In this document: one piece after another, positions 16,181 through 24,659 of the stretch
Layout of the letters: every line of letters starts with the position of its first letter
Position numbering within the stretch: the first letter of the stretch is position 1
Assembly (NCBI RefSeq): GCF_001570905.1
Contig: NZ_BCSO01000001.1
Location: forward strand, 186,001 to 250,000
DNA length: 64,000 bases
Origin: [Zimmermannella] alba NBRC 15616
Lineage (GTDB): Bacteria > Actinomycetota > Actinomycetes > Actinomycetales > Microbacteriaceae
Direction of reading: 5' to 3'
The notes under the pieces: generated by a model
What the model was told of the DNA's origin: nothing
Database searches by the model: none
Seen by the model: the letters and a program-made list of their open reading frames with translations, nothing else
Translations under genes and position numbers: made by a program

Positions 16181-16416
16181 GGTGTCCATTTGCTGCGGAT
16201 TGCGCGGGTCAGGTGGGCAGTGCAGGCTCGTGTGGCGCGTGGTGGTGCGGATCTCGGGGTGTGATTCGTGCCCACATTTTGCCCACAACTTGGGTCAAAA
16301 ACGGTCAAAAACAGGCAACAACGAGCAACAATGAGGGAGGCGGCAAAACCCCCACGATCCGCACCAGCATGCGGAAGAAGCCCGAAAACACAAGGGAGTC
16401 GAGGAACCCAAAATGG
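16181..16416. other. Possible integration scar beside the tRNA-Leu 3' end
   Basis: No gene is supported in this 236-bp stretch. It is locally A-rich (TCAAAAACGGTCAAAAACAG near 16300) against the GC-rich background. It holds CCACATTTTGCCCACA (16272-16287), which recurs with one mismatch about 75 bp after the tmRNA 3' end (32401-32416). Elements integrating at tRNA 3' ends leave such sequence, so this may be an att-site scar. No integrase gene or direct repeat of the tRNA end is visible. Confidence 0.4.
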
Positions 16417-16497
16417 TGCGGGCGGAGGGACTTGAACCCTCACGCCTAGGGCACAGGAACCTAAATCCTGCGTGTCTGCCAATTCCACCACGCCCGC
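16417..16497 (-). tRNA. tRNA-Leu (anticodon UAG)
   Basis: The minus strand folds as a class II tRNA: acceptor GCGGGCG/CGCCCGC, D-arm GTGGAATTGGCAGACAC, anticodon stem CAGGA/TCCTG around TTTAGGT (anticodon TAG), a long variable arm, T-arm GAGGG-TTCAAGT-CCCTC, and discriminator A. No CCA is encoded. The long variable arm and UAG anticodon identify leucine. Its 3' end faces the possible integration scar. Confidence 0.95.
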
Positions 16498-16594
16498 AAA
16501 TGCCCATGAATTATATGCGAGCGTTCCGGGCGGCTCGTTTCGTTTGGGAGTAAAGTTGCAACCTGCTGCACCGACATCACTGGAGATGAGCGAC

Positions 16595-18067
16595 ATGACG
16601 ACCCCGGAGTCCCTTGCGTCCGATCCGACGACAACTGACGAGGGACTGAAGCGAGCGCTGAAATCGCGCCACATCAACATGATCGCGATCGGTGGTGCGA
16701 TCGGAACCGGCCTGTTCGTGGCCTCCGGCGCCACCATCTCCCAGGCTGGTCCGGGTGGTGCGCTCCTCGCGTACACCGCGATCGGCATCATGGTCTTCTT
16801 GCTCATGCAGAGCCTCGGCGAAATGGCCACCTTCCTTCCGCTCTCGAGCTCTTTCGAGGCGTACGGCACGCGCTTTGTGAGCCCCTCGTTTGGTTTTGCT
16901 GCGGGATGGAATTACTGGTTCAACTGGGCCATTACCGTCGCGGTCGAGCTGGTTGCTGCGGCATTGGTCATGTCGTATTGGCTGCCGGATGTGCCCGGAT
17001 GGATTTGGTCAGCAACATTCCTTGTCATCCTCATTGCCTTGAACGCGATTAGCGTCAAGGGATATGGCGAGGGCGAATTCTGGTTTGCCTCGGTCAAGGT
17101 ATTCACGGTGATCGTGTTCCTCATCATGGGTGTGCTCATGATCTTCGGCATCCTCGGTGGTAAGTCGCCCGGATTCGCGAACTGGATGATTGGCGAGGCG
17201 CCGTTCGTACAGGGATGGCACGGCATCATGTCCGTGTTCATGATCGCCGGATTCTCGTTCCAAGGCACCGAAATGATTGGTGTTGCGGCCGGCGAAGCGG
17301 AGCACCCGGAAAAGACGATTCCGAAGGCCATCCGCTCGGTGTTCGTGCGCATCATGCTCTTCTACGTCGGCGCAATCGCCGTCATCGGCTTCCTCCTTCC
17401 GTACAGCGACCCGCGCCTGCTTGGTGCCAGCGAAAGCGAAGACATTTCGATCGCCCCGTTCACGCTCATCTTCGAGCAGGCGGGCGTGCTCGGCGCCGCA
17501 ACGCTCATGAACGCGGTCATCCTCACCGCCATCCTCTCGGCTGGTAACTCGGGCATGTTCGCCTCGACTCGGATGCTGCACGGTCTCGCCATGTCGGGGA
17601 AGGCACCGAAGATCTTCACGAAGGTGACGAAGAAGGGCATCCCGCTGCCCGCGCTCATCGCGACGACCGCGGTTGGCGCGCTCTGCTTCCTCACGAGCCT
17701 TGTCGGTGAAGGTGAGGCCTACCAGTGGCTTGTGAGCGCGTCCGGTCTTGCCGGCTTCATCACCTGGATGGGGATCGCCTGGTGCCACTACAACTTCCGC
17801 CGCGCCTACGTGAAGCAGGGCAATGACCCGAAGGATCTCCCGTACCGCGCGAAGCTCTTCCCGATCGGGCCGGTCGTCGCGCTCATCATGTGCACGGTCG
17901 TGGTGATCGGTCAGGGCCTCGACTTCTTCACTGACCCCGCCGCGAACTTCGGCGAGATCATGATGACGTATCTCACGCTCCCACTCTTCTTCCTCCTCTG
18001 GGGCGGCCACAAGCTTGTGACGCGCGCCCCGGGCGTGAAGCTCGAGGAAGCCGACCTCACGCGCTAA
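16595..18067 (+). CDS. lysP: Amino acid permease, LysP-like
   Basis: A 490-residue APC-family transporter with about 12 membrane segments. ATG 16595 is preferred because GGAG lies 9 nt upstream; ATG 16586 is directly after that GGAG. The N-terminal region KSRHINMIAIGGAIGTGLFV, SGATISQAGPGGALLAY, MQSLGEMATFLPLS, and FGFAAGWNYWFNWAITVAVE closely follows LysP lysine permeases, which import lysine with protons. Substrate assignment within this subfamily is not certain; other basic amino acids are possible. It is divergent from the tRNA-Leu gene, whose 5' end is about 100 bp upstream. A terminator hairpin follows. Confidence 0.85.
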   Translation: MTTPESLASDPTTTDEGLKRALKSRHINMIAIGGAIGTGLFVASGATISQAGPGGALLAYTAIGIMVFLLMQSLGEMATFLPLSSSFEAYGTRFVSPSFGFAAGWNYWFNWAITVAVELVAAALVMSYWLPDVPGWIWSATFLVILIALNAISVKGYGEGEFWFASVKVFTVIVFLIMGVLMIFGILGGKSPGFANWMIGEAPFVQGWHGIMSVFMIAGFSFQGTEMIGVAAGEAEHPEKTIPKAIRSVFVRIMLFYVGAIAVIGFLLPYSDPRLLGASESEDISIAPFTLIFEQAGVLGAATLMNAVILTAILSAGNSGMFASTRMLHGLAMSGKAPKIFTKVTKKGIPLPALIATTAVGALCFLTSLVGEGEAYQWLVSASGLAGFITWMGIAWCHYNFRRAYVKQGNDPKDLPYRAKLFPIGPVVALIMCTVVVIGQGLDFFTDPAANFGEIMMTYLTLPLFFLLWGGHKLVTRAPGVKLEEADLTR

Positions 18068-18092
18068 GGCGGCCTACACCGTCAAAGTACGA

Positions 18093-18127
18093 AATCGGGC
18101 AGGTCCGCATCAGCGGCCCTGCCCGAT
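18093..18127. terminator. Bidirectional terminator between lysP and the VIT gene
   Basis: ATCGGGCAGG and its complement CCTGCCCGAT form a perfect 10-bp stem between convergent stop codons. The right edge is approximate. Confidence 0.7.
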
Positions 18128-18146
18128 CGTTCTCTGTGCTCGAAGG

Positions 18147-18872
18147 CTACGCGATGTTCGTGCCCATGAGCGCACCGATGAGGTAGGTCACGAGCAGGCC
18201 CGCGCCACCACCAAACACGACGCGGAGGATGGCCTTGATTCGCGAGGCGCCACCAAGGTGCGCCGAAATCCAACCGGTGATCGTCAGTGCGATGAGGACA
18301 CCGACCACAACCGCCGGGATACGCCAAGCCGCAGGGGCAAGAAGTACTGCGAGCAGCGGCAGCGCCGCACCAATGGTGAAGGCCAGAGCGGAAGCGCCAG
18401 CAGCAACCCACGGGTTCGACTCATCCTCTTCCGACATGCGCAGTTCGGTCTCAAGGTGCGCAGCGAGGGCATCGTGCGCCGTGAGTTCCTTGGCGACCTG
18501 CTCGGCAGTGCCGCGCGTGAGGCCCTTCGCTTCGTAAAGCTGTGTGAGCTCCTCGAGCTCCTCCTCAGGCAGGTTCTCAAGCTCCCAGCGCTCCTTGCGG
18601 ACGAGGGCGCGCTCAGTGTCGCGCTGGCTCGAGACTGACACGTACTCGCCAAGACCCATCGACACCGCACCAGCAATGATCGAGGCGACCGTGGCAATGA
18701 GGATGGCGTTGATGTCGCTCGTCGCTGCAGCAACACCAACGACGAGGGCAGCGACCGAGACGATGCCGTCGTTCGCGCCGAGAACGCCAGCACGCAGCCA
18801 GTTCAGGCGGCCAGAGAGGTTGCCAGCGTGAAGATCAGGGCCCTTGTGGGGGGATGCCGGGGAGGTGCTCAT
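18147..18872 (-). CDS. VIT1/CCC1 family iron or manganese transporter
   Basis: This 241-residue protein has the VIT architecture. An N-terminal helix bears NWLRAGVLGANDGIVSVAAL, and helix two has AGAVSMGLGEYVSVSSQRDT. A cytoplasmic Glu-rich helical region (about 95-155; ERWELENLPEEELEELTQLY) is expected to bind metal. Three further membrane helices follow. Plant and yeast homologues move Fe2+ or Mn2+ out of the cytosol; bacterial ones probably export excess metal. ATG 18872 has GGAGG only 1 nt upstream, so an in-frame GTG further upstream is possible. A sequence resembling an IdeR/DtxR box lies 37-55 bp upstream, which fits iron control. Confidence 0.88.
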   Translation of the reverse strand: MSTSPASPHKGPDLHAGNLSGRLNWLRAGVLGANDGIVSVAALVVGVAAATSDINAILIATVASIIAGAVSMGLGEYVSVSSQRDTERALVRKERWELENLPEEELEELTQLYEAKGLTRGTAEQVAKELTAHDALAAHLETELRMSEEDESNPWVAAGASALAFTIGAALPLLAVLLAPAAWRIPAVVVGVLIALTITGWISAHLGGASRIKAILRVVFGGGAGLLVTYLIGALMGTNIA

Positions 18873-18908
18873 GCCTCCATCATTCGTCACCAATGTGGTG
18901 AGCGATAG

Positions 18909-18927
18909 GAAGGTGAGGCTGCCCTCT
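18909..18927 (-). promoter_or_regulatory. Possible IdeR/DtxR-type iron box upstream of the VIT gene
   Basis: GAAGGTGAGGCTGCCCTCT matches 12 of 19 positions of the IdeR consensus, including AGGT-AGGCT and CCT. A second near-palindrome, GGTAAACC-aaa-GGTTACC, lies at 18932-18949. Both are in the promoter region of the VIT gene; binding is unproven. Confidence 0.35.
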
Positions 18928-18994
18928 CGAAGGTAAACCAAAGGTTACCAATTGCCCTGTGGATAACGTTCCGCAGATGTTCCATCAATAGGGC

Positions 18995-20233
18995 ATGATC
19001 CAGGCCGTGCAACAAGCAGGGGGAATCACAGAGCGGGTGCGCGAGCGCATTGCCGCCGAAGGAATTGACGTGCGTGACGAACGCGAGCGCGCTCGCGCCA
19101 TCGTCCACGAGGAAGTACGTCGGGCCGCAGAACAGGGGCTTGCGAGCCGGCACGGACACGGCTTCGACGAACAGGCCATGGTACGCGAGGTCCTCGCCCG
19201 CGTCACCGGCTTCGGGGCACTCCAGCCGTACCTCGACGATCCCGAGATCGAGGAGATCTGGGTGAACGCGCCGAGCCGCGTGTTCGTCGGGCGCGGAGGA
19301 GTTGCCGAGCTCACCCCGACCGTCATTCCGGAACACGAACTGCGCGACCTCATTGAGCGGATGCTGCAGTCGAGCGGCCGACGCATCGATCTCTCCTCAC
19401 CGTTCGTGGATGCCTCGCTGCCGGACGGCTCGCGCCTGCACGTGGCGATCCCGGACGTTGTACGGAAATACCCAGCGATCAACATCCGAAAGTTCACGCG
19501 GCGCCTGCGCGATCTCTCACACCTCGTCGAGCGTGACTCGCTCACCCACGACGCTGCGCAGTTCTTGCGTGCAATGGTCCGTTCGGGCGCGAGCGTCCTT
19601 GTCTCCGGCGCCACCCACACCGGCAAGACGACCATGGTCAACGCGCTCCTCGCGTCGGTCTCGCCACACGAGCGCATCATTACAGTGGAAGAAACCTTCG
19701 AACTTGACCTTGCCGCGCGCGACGTGGTCGCCATGCAGTGCCGGCAAGCAAGCCTTGAAGGAAGCGGCGAGATCACGCTGCGCCGCCTTGTGAAAGAAGC
19801 GCTCCGGATGCGGCCCGACCGACTCGTCATCGGTGAAGTGCGTGAAGCAGAAGCTCTCGACCTGCTCATCGCCATGAACTCGGGACTGCCGTCCATGTGC
19901 ACGATCCACGCGAACTCTGCCAGGGATGCGCTCCAAAAGCTCGCGACGCTGCCGCTTCTTGCCGGCCGCAACATCGACGCTGACTTCATCGTGCCGACCA
20001 TCGCGCAAAGCCTCGACCTCGTCGTCCACCTGGAACGCGCGAAGGACGGTCACCGCCAAGTGCACTCGATCCTTTCGCCCTCCGGCGCGGTGCATGCGCG
20101 CACGATCGAAGCCGCCACGATCTTCGAACGACGCGGAGCTGCGCTCGTCGCGACCGGCTCCTACCCGCCGAAGCCGCGCTTCGAGCCGCTTCGCGCAGAA
20201 CTTCGGACCGCACTCGATGGGCGCATCGCATGA
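18995..20233 (+). CDS. tadA: Tad pilus assembly ATPase TadA/CpaF
   Basis: A 412-residue secretion ATPase of the VirB11/CpaF type that powers Flp pilus assembly. Residues 65-175 form the N-terminal domain (LARVTGFGALQPYLDDPEIE). Walker A is GATHTGKT (205-212), the Asp box is IITVEETFELDL, Walker B is RPDRLVIGEVREAEA, and the His box is PSMCTIHANSARDAL. Walker A departs from the usual GGTGSGKT form but keeps the Gly-Lys-Thr. It opens a seven-gene Tad operon; the next gene overlaps by 4 bp. No CpaE/TadZ-like partner is upstream; the neighbour is the divergent VIT gene. Confidence 0.93.
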   Translation: MIQAVQQAGGITERVRERIAAEGIDVRDERERARAIVHEEVRRAAEQGLASRHGHGFDEQAMVREVLARVTGFGALQPYLDDPEIEEIWVNAPSRVFVGRGGVAELTPTVIPEHELRDLIERMLQSSGRRIDLSSPFVDASLPDGSRLHVAIPDVVRKYPAINIRKFTRRLRDLSHLVERDSLTHDAAQFLRAMVRSGASVLVSGATHTGKTTMVNALLASVSPHERIITVEETFELDLAARDVVAMQCRQASLEGSGEITLRRLVKEALRMRPDRLVIGEVREAEALDLLIAMNSGLPSMCTIHANSARDALQKLATLPLLAGRNIDADFIVPTIAQSLDLVVHLERAKDGHRQVHSILSPSGAVHARTIEAATIFERRGAALVATGSYPPKPRFEPLRAELRTALDGRIA

Positions 20234-21093
20234 GCGCCATCCTCGCTGCACTCTTCGGCCTCGGCGTCTGGCTCATCGTCACGCCAGCGCCCGCACGTGC
20301 AACTGCGGAAACCACCTCGAGCCTCGCTCGCCTGCAGCACAGCATCCGCGGAACACTCACCCGTGCAGGCCTTGAACGGATGCCGATCGGCATTGTCGCG
20401 GTGAGCGCACTCGTCTTCGGGCTCATGATCGGCGGGCTCACCCTCGGGCTCACGGGCGTCGTCATCCTGGCCCTGCTCGCCACCGTGGCCGGGACGGCAG
20501 CTCCGATCCTTCTCATCGCCTGGAAAGCGGGGCAACGTCGCCGGGCCGCACGCCTCGTGTGGCCGGATGCCGTCGACCACCTCGTCTCCGGTGTTCGGGC
20601 AGGCCTTGCCCTCCCCGAAGCGATCTCCGCGCTCGGCACGAGCGGCCCAGAACTCTTGCGAAGCGATTTCGAACACTTCGCCCGCGAATACCAGCGCACC
20701 GGCAACCTCAGCGCAAGCCTCGACACCCTCAAAGACCGCCTCGCAGACCCGACAGCCGACCGAATGATCGAAACGCTGCGCCTCGCACGCGAAGTCGGCG
20801 GCACCGAACTCCCGAGCATCCTCCGCTCGCTCGCCGTCTACCTCCGCGAAGAACAGGCCATCCGACACGAGGTCGAAGCACGCCAATCGTGGGTCATGAA
20901 CGCGGCCCGACTCGGCGTGGCAGCACCGTGGATTGTCCTCGCACTCCTCGCAACACGACCGGAAGCTGCCGAAGCGTACAACGCGCCCGGTGGTGTCTTC
21001 CTCATCATCGCCGGGTTGGCCGTCACCGTGCTTGCGTACCTCATCATGCGTCGCATTGGACGCCTCCGCGACGATCGGAGGTGGTTCGCGTGA
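20230..21093 (+). CDS. tadB: Tad inner-membrane platform protein TadB
   Basis: This 287-residue protein has N-terminal membrane helices (ILAALFGLGVWLIVTPA; IVAVSALVFGLMIGGLTLGL) and a T2SSF domain (about 110-230; VWPDAVDHLVSGVRAGLALP, EYQRTGNLSASLDTL). A C-terminal helix pair follows (WIVLALLATRPEAAE; FLIIAGLAVTVLAYLIM). TadB and TadC form the membrane platform that works with the TadA ATPase. ATGA overlaps tie it to tadA upstream and GTGA to tadC downstream. Confidence 0.9.
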   Translation: MSAILAALFGLGVWLIVTPAPARATAETTSSLARLQHSIRGTLTRAGLERMPIGIVAVSALVFGLMIGGLTLGLTGVVILALLATVAGTAAPILLIAWKAGQRRRAARLVWPDAVDHLVSGVRAGLALPEAISALGTSGPELLRSDFEHFAREYQRTGNLSASLDTLKDRLADPTADRMIETLRLAREVGGTELPSILRSLAVYLREEQAIRHEVEARQSWVMNAARLGVAAPWIVLALLATRPEAAEAYNAPGGVFLIIAGLAVTVLAYLIMRRIGRLRDDRRWFA

Positions 21094-22031
21094 ACCCGTC
21101 ACAGATCGGCTGGGGGCTTGCCCTCGGCCTCACGCTCGGACTCGGGCTCTGGTCGCTCGCGCTCGCGGTACCGGCACTCGGTCGCCCGCGCCTCCTCGAC
21201 CGCGTCGCGCCCTTCGTGAGTGATGTGTCCACTCCGGCACGGCTCCACCACGAGCGAACACTGCAGGATCCGCTTCCCGTTATCGGAGCGGTGGTTGGCC
21301 CGCTCCTGCATGCAGGACGAGCTCTCCTCACAGCCGTTCTCGGCGGTGAACAGCAGCTGCGTCTTCGCATTCGCCAGGCCGGGCTTGCCCTCACCGTTGA
21401 GCAATTGCGCGCGCAACAGGTCATGTGGGGCCTCGCGGCTGGTGCCGCTGGCGTGCTCGTGAGCCTCACGATCGGTGCTGTGCGCAGCGAGGTGAATGCG
21501 GGGCAGTTCGCGCTGCCCGTTCTGGCCGCGGTGACGGGTGTCCTTATGCGTGAGACCGTGTTGAAACAGCAGGCGATGTCGCGCATGCGCCGCATTTCGA
21601 GCGAATTTCCGACCGTGCTCGAGTTTCTGAGTTTGTCCCTTTCCGCGGGAGAAAGCATCCACGACAGCATTCGCCGCGTCGCCCGGGTGACGAGCGGAGA
21701 ACTCGCCAGCGAATTCGGGACGGTCGTGTCCCGCACCTCCGCTGGTGTGCCGCTCTCGACCGCTCTTGGCGAACTTGGCCGTGAACTCGGCCATGTGCCG
21801 CTCGAACGCTGCCTCGATCACCTCATCGCGGCGCTTGAGCGGGGTGCTCCGCTCAGCGAAATTCTGCGGGCGCAGGCCCGCGACGCGCGCGATGTGTCGA
21901 AACGTGAACTGCTTGAATCCGCTGGCCGCAAGGAACTGCTCATGATGGTGCCCCTCGTCTTCTTGATCTTGCCGACGACGGTGTGTTTCGCCATCTGGCC
22001 AGGCATTTTCGTCCTCAACACAGCCTTCTAA
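21090..22031 (+). CDS. tadC: Tad inner-membrane platform protein TadC
   Basis: The real start is GTG 21090, which overlaps the tadB stop (GTGA) and has GGAGG 8 nt upstream; a longer in-frame reading through tadB is spurious. The 313-residue protein has N-terminal hydrophobic segments (GWGLALGLTLGLGLWSLALA), a T2SSF domain (about 160-280; FPTVLEFLSLSLSAGESIHD; SGELASEFGTVVSRTSAGVP) and a C-terminal membrane helix (LMMVPLVFLILPTTVCFAI). It pairs with TadB in the pilus platform. A 52-bp gap with GGAG precedes the pilin gene. Confidence 0.9.
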   Translation: MNPSQIGWGLALGLTLGLGLWSLALAVPALGRPRLLDRVAPFVSDVSTPARLHHERTLQDPLPVIGAVVGPLLHAGRALLTAVLGGEQQLRLRIRQAGLALTVEQLRAQQVMWGLAAGAAGVLVSLTIGAVRSEVNAGQFALPVLAAVTGVLMRETVLKQQAMSRMRRISSEFPTVLEFLSLSLSAGESIHDSIRRVARVTSGELASEFGTVVSRTSAGVPLSTALGELGRELGHVPLERCLDHLIAALERGAPLSEILRAQARDARDVSKRELLESAGRKELLMMVPLVFLILPTTVCFAIWPGIFVLNTAF

Positions 22032-22083
22032 TCCATTCCTAATCCCGCCCACATTTGCCCGAACTACGACACAGGAGAACACA

Positions 22084-22281
22084 ATGACCTTCGTCATGAA
22101 CTACCTCATGAACCTCGTCTCAGCCCTCAGCGATCGCGCACGTTCCGAGCGCGGTGACGTACCTGGCTGGGTGCTCATCACAATCATGAGCGCAGGACTC
22201 GTCATCCTGCTTTGGACCGTCGCCGGCGAACTCCTCGTGCAGGTGTTCCAGGATGCGATCAACCGAGTCAGCGGCAACTAG
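22084..22281 (+). CDS. Flp-type pilin, non-canonical
   Basis: A 65-residue prepilin-like protein: a charged leader ending SDRARSERG, then a hydrophobic helix (WVLITIMSAGLVILLWTVAG) and a short tail. The Gly of SERG would be the processing site, as in Flp pilins, but the mature sequence begins DVPGW, with Trp at +5 where type IV and Flp pilins normally have Glu. Position just after tadC and ahead of two TadE genes supports the role of major pilin. An AGGAG site precedes the ATG. No prepilin peptidase gene is in the window. Confidence 0.75.
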   Translation: MTFVMNYLMNLVSALSDRARSERGDVPGWVLITIMSAGLVILLWTVAGELLVQVFQDAINRVSGN

Positions 22282-22282
22282 G

Positions 22283-22687
22283 ATGCTCGCGCGCTGGCGC
22301 TCCGAGCGCGGCTCCGCCCCGGCCGAGTGGGCGCTCGTCGCATCCCTGCTCACGCTCGTGTTTCTCACCGTGCTGCAACTCGGCTTCGCGATGTACGTGC
22401 GCACGGTCGCAACAGACGCCGCAGCCGAAGGAGCGCGGTACGCCGGTCTTGTCGGGGCCGATCTTGCCGCAGGTGAAGCGCGGGCACGGGATGTCCTCGA
22501 ACAAAGCCTCGCACCCGAATACGCCGAGCAGGTCTCGGCCCACTACACCGACTATCTCGGTGTACCCGCGGTTGAGGTGGTCGTCGTGGCGCCGCTGCCG
22601 CTCGTTGGCTTGCTTGGCCTGCCCGATGCGATGGAGGTGAAGGGACATGCACCGCGTGAAGAACTGCTGGCGCGGGCTCAGGGATGA
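22283..22687 (+). CDS. TadE-like minor pseudopilin
   Basis: Translation from ATG 22283, 2 bp after the pilin stop, gives 134 residues. After a basic leader (MLARWRSERG) the mature part begins SAPAEWALVASLLTLVFLTV, with Glu at +5 and a hydrophobic helix typical of TadE. The remainder is extracellular (AAAEGARYAGLVGADLAAGE and on) and contains VEVVVVAPLPLVGLLGL, usual for TadE. It overlaps the next gene by 41 bp in another frame. Minor pseudopilins prime or cap the pilus. Confidence 0.85.
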   Translation: MLARWRSERGSAPAEWALVASLLTLVFLTVLQLGFAMYVRTVATDAAAEGARYAGLVGADLAAGEARARDVLEQSLAPEYAEQVSAHYTDYLGVPAVEVVVVAPLPLVGLLGLPDAMEVKGHAPREELLARAQG

Positions 22688-23105
22688 CCGCGGCTCCGCG
22701 AGCCTCGAGTTCTTGACACTCGGGGTACTCCTCATGGTGCCACTCGCGTACCTCGCGCTGAGTCTTGCGAGCATTCACCAGGCGGCACTTTGCGCAGAAG
22801 GTGGAGCCCGTCACGCCGCGCGCATCCTCGCCGAGCCTGCGCGCGCCGACGACCCTTCGCTGCACGCGGCAGAGTCGGCCATCCTCTTCGCGCTCGCCGA
22901 CCACGGGTACACGGCTGAGCACGCCGACACGGTTATCTCGTGTGACGTGACGACGAATGGTTGTGCGGGGGAGGATTCCATCACGGTGAGCGTCACCGTG
23001 CGGGCGCCACTCCCGCTCATCCCCGCGTCCTTTGACCCAGAGGCACGCGCGAGTATCCCTGTGACGGCGAGCGCGACCTTCCCGATGAGTGGGGTGATGT
23101 CGTGA
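22647..23105 (+). CDS. Second TadE-like minor pseudopilin
   Basis: This 152-residue protein has ATG 22647 behind GGAGGTGAAGGG. The leader ends DDRG; the mature start SASLEFLTLGVLLMVPLAYL has Glu at +5 and a hydrophobic helix. The ectodomain contains a Cys pair (VISCDVTTNGCAGED), which could form a disulfide, and ends in beta-rich sequence (VTVRAPLPLIPASFDPEARA). Together with the preceding gene it gives the two minor pseudopilins usual in Actinobacteria. Confidence 0.85.
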   Translation: MHRVKNCWRGLRDDRGSASLEFLTLGVLLMVPLAYLALSLASIHQAALCAEGGARHAARILAEPARADDPSLHAAESAILFALADHGYTAEHADTVISCDVTTNGCAGEDSITVSVTVRAPLPLIPASFDPEARASIPVTASATFPMSGVMS

Positions 23106-23578
23106 GCGACGCACGTGAACTCAAAGGAGGCGGAGGAACTCGGCGTCGAGCCCGGCGAGATGATGAGGGCTCGATCCTCGTGCTGCTCCTCGGCTACACG
23201 GTCATCGGACTCATGCTCATCGCCGTGCTTGCGGCCGCCTCGAGCCTCTACCTCGCCGAGCGACGCCTCGTCGCACTCGCTGATGCGGCCGCGCTCACCG
23301 CTGCAGAGCACTACGACCTGAGCTCAGCCCAGCTTCGAGACGGCCGCGTCGAGGTCCAACTCGACGACGCGAACGTGGGTGAGAGCGTCAGACACTACAT
23401 CGGGCAGATCGACAGCACGCACTTCCTTTCGCTCGAGGTCGTGCGGGCAGAGAGCCCCGATGGCAAGAGCGTCGAGGTGGAGCTTCGAGCCATGTGGTCG
23501 CCGCCGATTGTGAGCGAGCTGCTGCCCGAACTTGTCGAACTTCGCGCAACCTCATCTGCACGCGCCGCGCTCGCCTAG
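23102..23578 (+). CDS. TadG/TadE-like pilus assembly protein
   Basis: A 158-residue protein starting at GTG 23102 overlapping the upstream stop. RRDDEGSILVLLLGYTVIGL begins a membrane helix, followed by LYLAERRLVALADAAALTAA, the segment typical of Tad-associated Rv3654c/TadG-like proteins. The ectodomain is small (SARAALA at the end). It is the last recognisable gene of the operon; its stop codon overlaps the end of a decayed gene on the other strand. Confidence 0.82.
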   Translation: MSDARELKGGGGTRRRARRDDEGSILVLLLGYTVIGLMLIAVLAAASSLYLAERRLVALADAAALTAAEHYDLSSAQLRDGRVEVQLDDANVGESVRHYIGQIDSTHFLSLEVVRAESPDGKSVEVELRAMWSPPIVSELLPELVELRATSSARAALA

Positions 23579-23766
23579 GCAGTCACGCGTGCCGAGTCGC
23601 CATGCACACGCAGCGAGAAGTTGACGATGTTGCTCCAGCTCTGTTCATTGATCGCGTAGACCACATCAATCTCGCTCATCGAGAGGTGGATGGTGGAGTA
23701 GCTCACGATGTCGCGGCCATCGGCCTACTCGATCGTGTACGCCTGCTGGGTCTCGAGCCAGCTCAT
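23575..23766 (-). pseudogene. Decayed coding remnant, family unknown
   Basis: The minus strand reads MSWLETQQAYTIE, an in-frame TAG, then ADGRDIVSYSTIHLSMSEID and VVYAINEQSWSNIVNFSLRV up to a stop that overlaps the tadG stop. Composition is protein-like (few Arg/Pro runs, unlike antisense frames here) but an internal stop breaks it. Upstream, about 23767-23824, another frame gives SSNTFAARDLEIDHELARP, so one or more frameshifts are likely. I cannot name the family with confidence. Confidence 0.45.
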
Positions 23767-23824
23767 GAGGGTCGCGCGAGCTCGTGATCGATCTCGAGAT
23801 CGCGCGCCGCGAAGGTGTTCGAAC

Positions 23825-24659
23825 TCACGAGAGCATCCGTGGGGTCGTGAAGCCCGCGAGCGCCGTCATGACGGGGTTGACGGTGTCACGGAGCGCCTCG
23901 GTGAGTGCCTCAATGTGTGCGTCGTCGGGTGTGTCCGTCCACCCGTCCATGAAGGTCTTCTTGAACTCGAGCGTGAGCACGCACGAGACGCCGGGGTAAC
24001 GCTCGTGCGCCCAGCGGGCGAGATTCGCACCCTTGAACTTCACGTTTTCGCGGACATCGAGCGGGCGGCCGTCAATCGTGGCTTTCGACATCGAATCGAT
24101 GAAGGCTTCGACGACATGACCGAAGTACTCGCGGTCGAGCGAGCCTGTCCCGACATTGACGTCAGGATTCTCTGCCCGAGCCTCGGGCACGGCGTCGGCG
24201 CCGTCACCGTCGCGGCGGTGGTTATAGGAGTGGCAGTCAAATTGGACGAAGGGGCCGTGCTTCGCGATCGGGTCGAGCAGCACGCCGAGCTGTTCGTAGA
24301 ACTCGTCGTGCACCGCGCGGCTGCGCTCTGCGACGCCCTCGTCGAGCGGCGAGCGGTGCCACACCTCGAGGCCCCAGCACTCATCCGCCGAGCGGTAGAC
24401 GTGACCGTCGCGGTCACGATTGAGGTCCACCTCAACGCGGGAGCGTCGAACCTCAATGCGGTCGGGGGACGTGGTGCGCAATGCGGTCAGTGAAGGGGTC
24501 CTCTTCACGGAAGCGAACCTCTTCGTCGAGCTTCATCGCGTCAGCGACTGCAGTGCGCAGTTCATGGCCCGCGTGGATGGCGGTCGCGACAACCGGTCCG
24601 GACCAGTCACCGATGACCACGTGGGCGGGGGATTGGGCCATGTCCTGCGAGTGCGTCAT
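23825..24659 (-). pseudogene. Frameshifted N-formylglutamate amidohydrolase-like gene
   Basis: Two frames together give an N-formylglutamate amidohydrolase-like protein. The 5' part from ATG 24659 contains AGHELRTAVADAMK and RFREEDPFTDRIAHHVP; the 3' part, one base out of frame, contains RIEVRRSRVEVDLNRDRD, CHSYNHRRDGDGA, NPDVNVGTGSLDRE and LTLEFKKTFMDGW. The switch lies at a run of five G on the plus strand (24464-24468); removing one base restores a single frame. The family cleaves N-formylglutamate or similar formyl-amino acids. The shift could be a genuine mutation or a sequencing error at the homopolymer. The neighbouring remnant favours real decay. Confidence 0.7.

Noticed and set aside
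16069-16869. A 266-residue minus-strand frame spanning the tRNA-Leu
   Set aside because: Its middle (VVELADTQDLGSCALG) is the well-known spurious translation of a tRNA-Leu gene.
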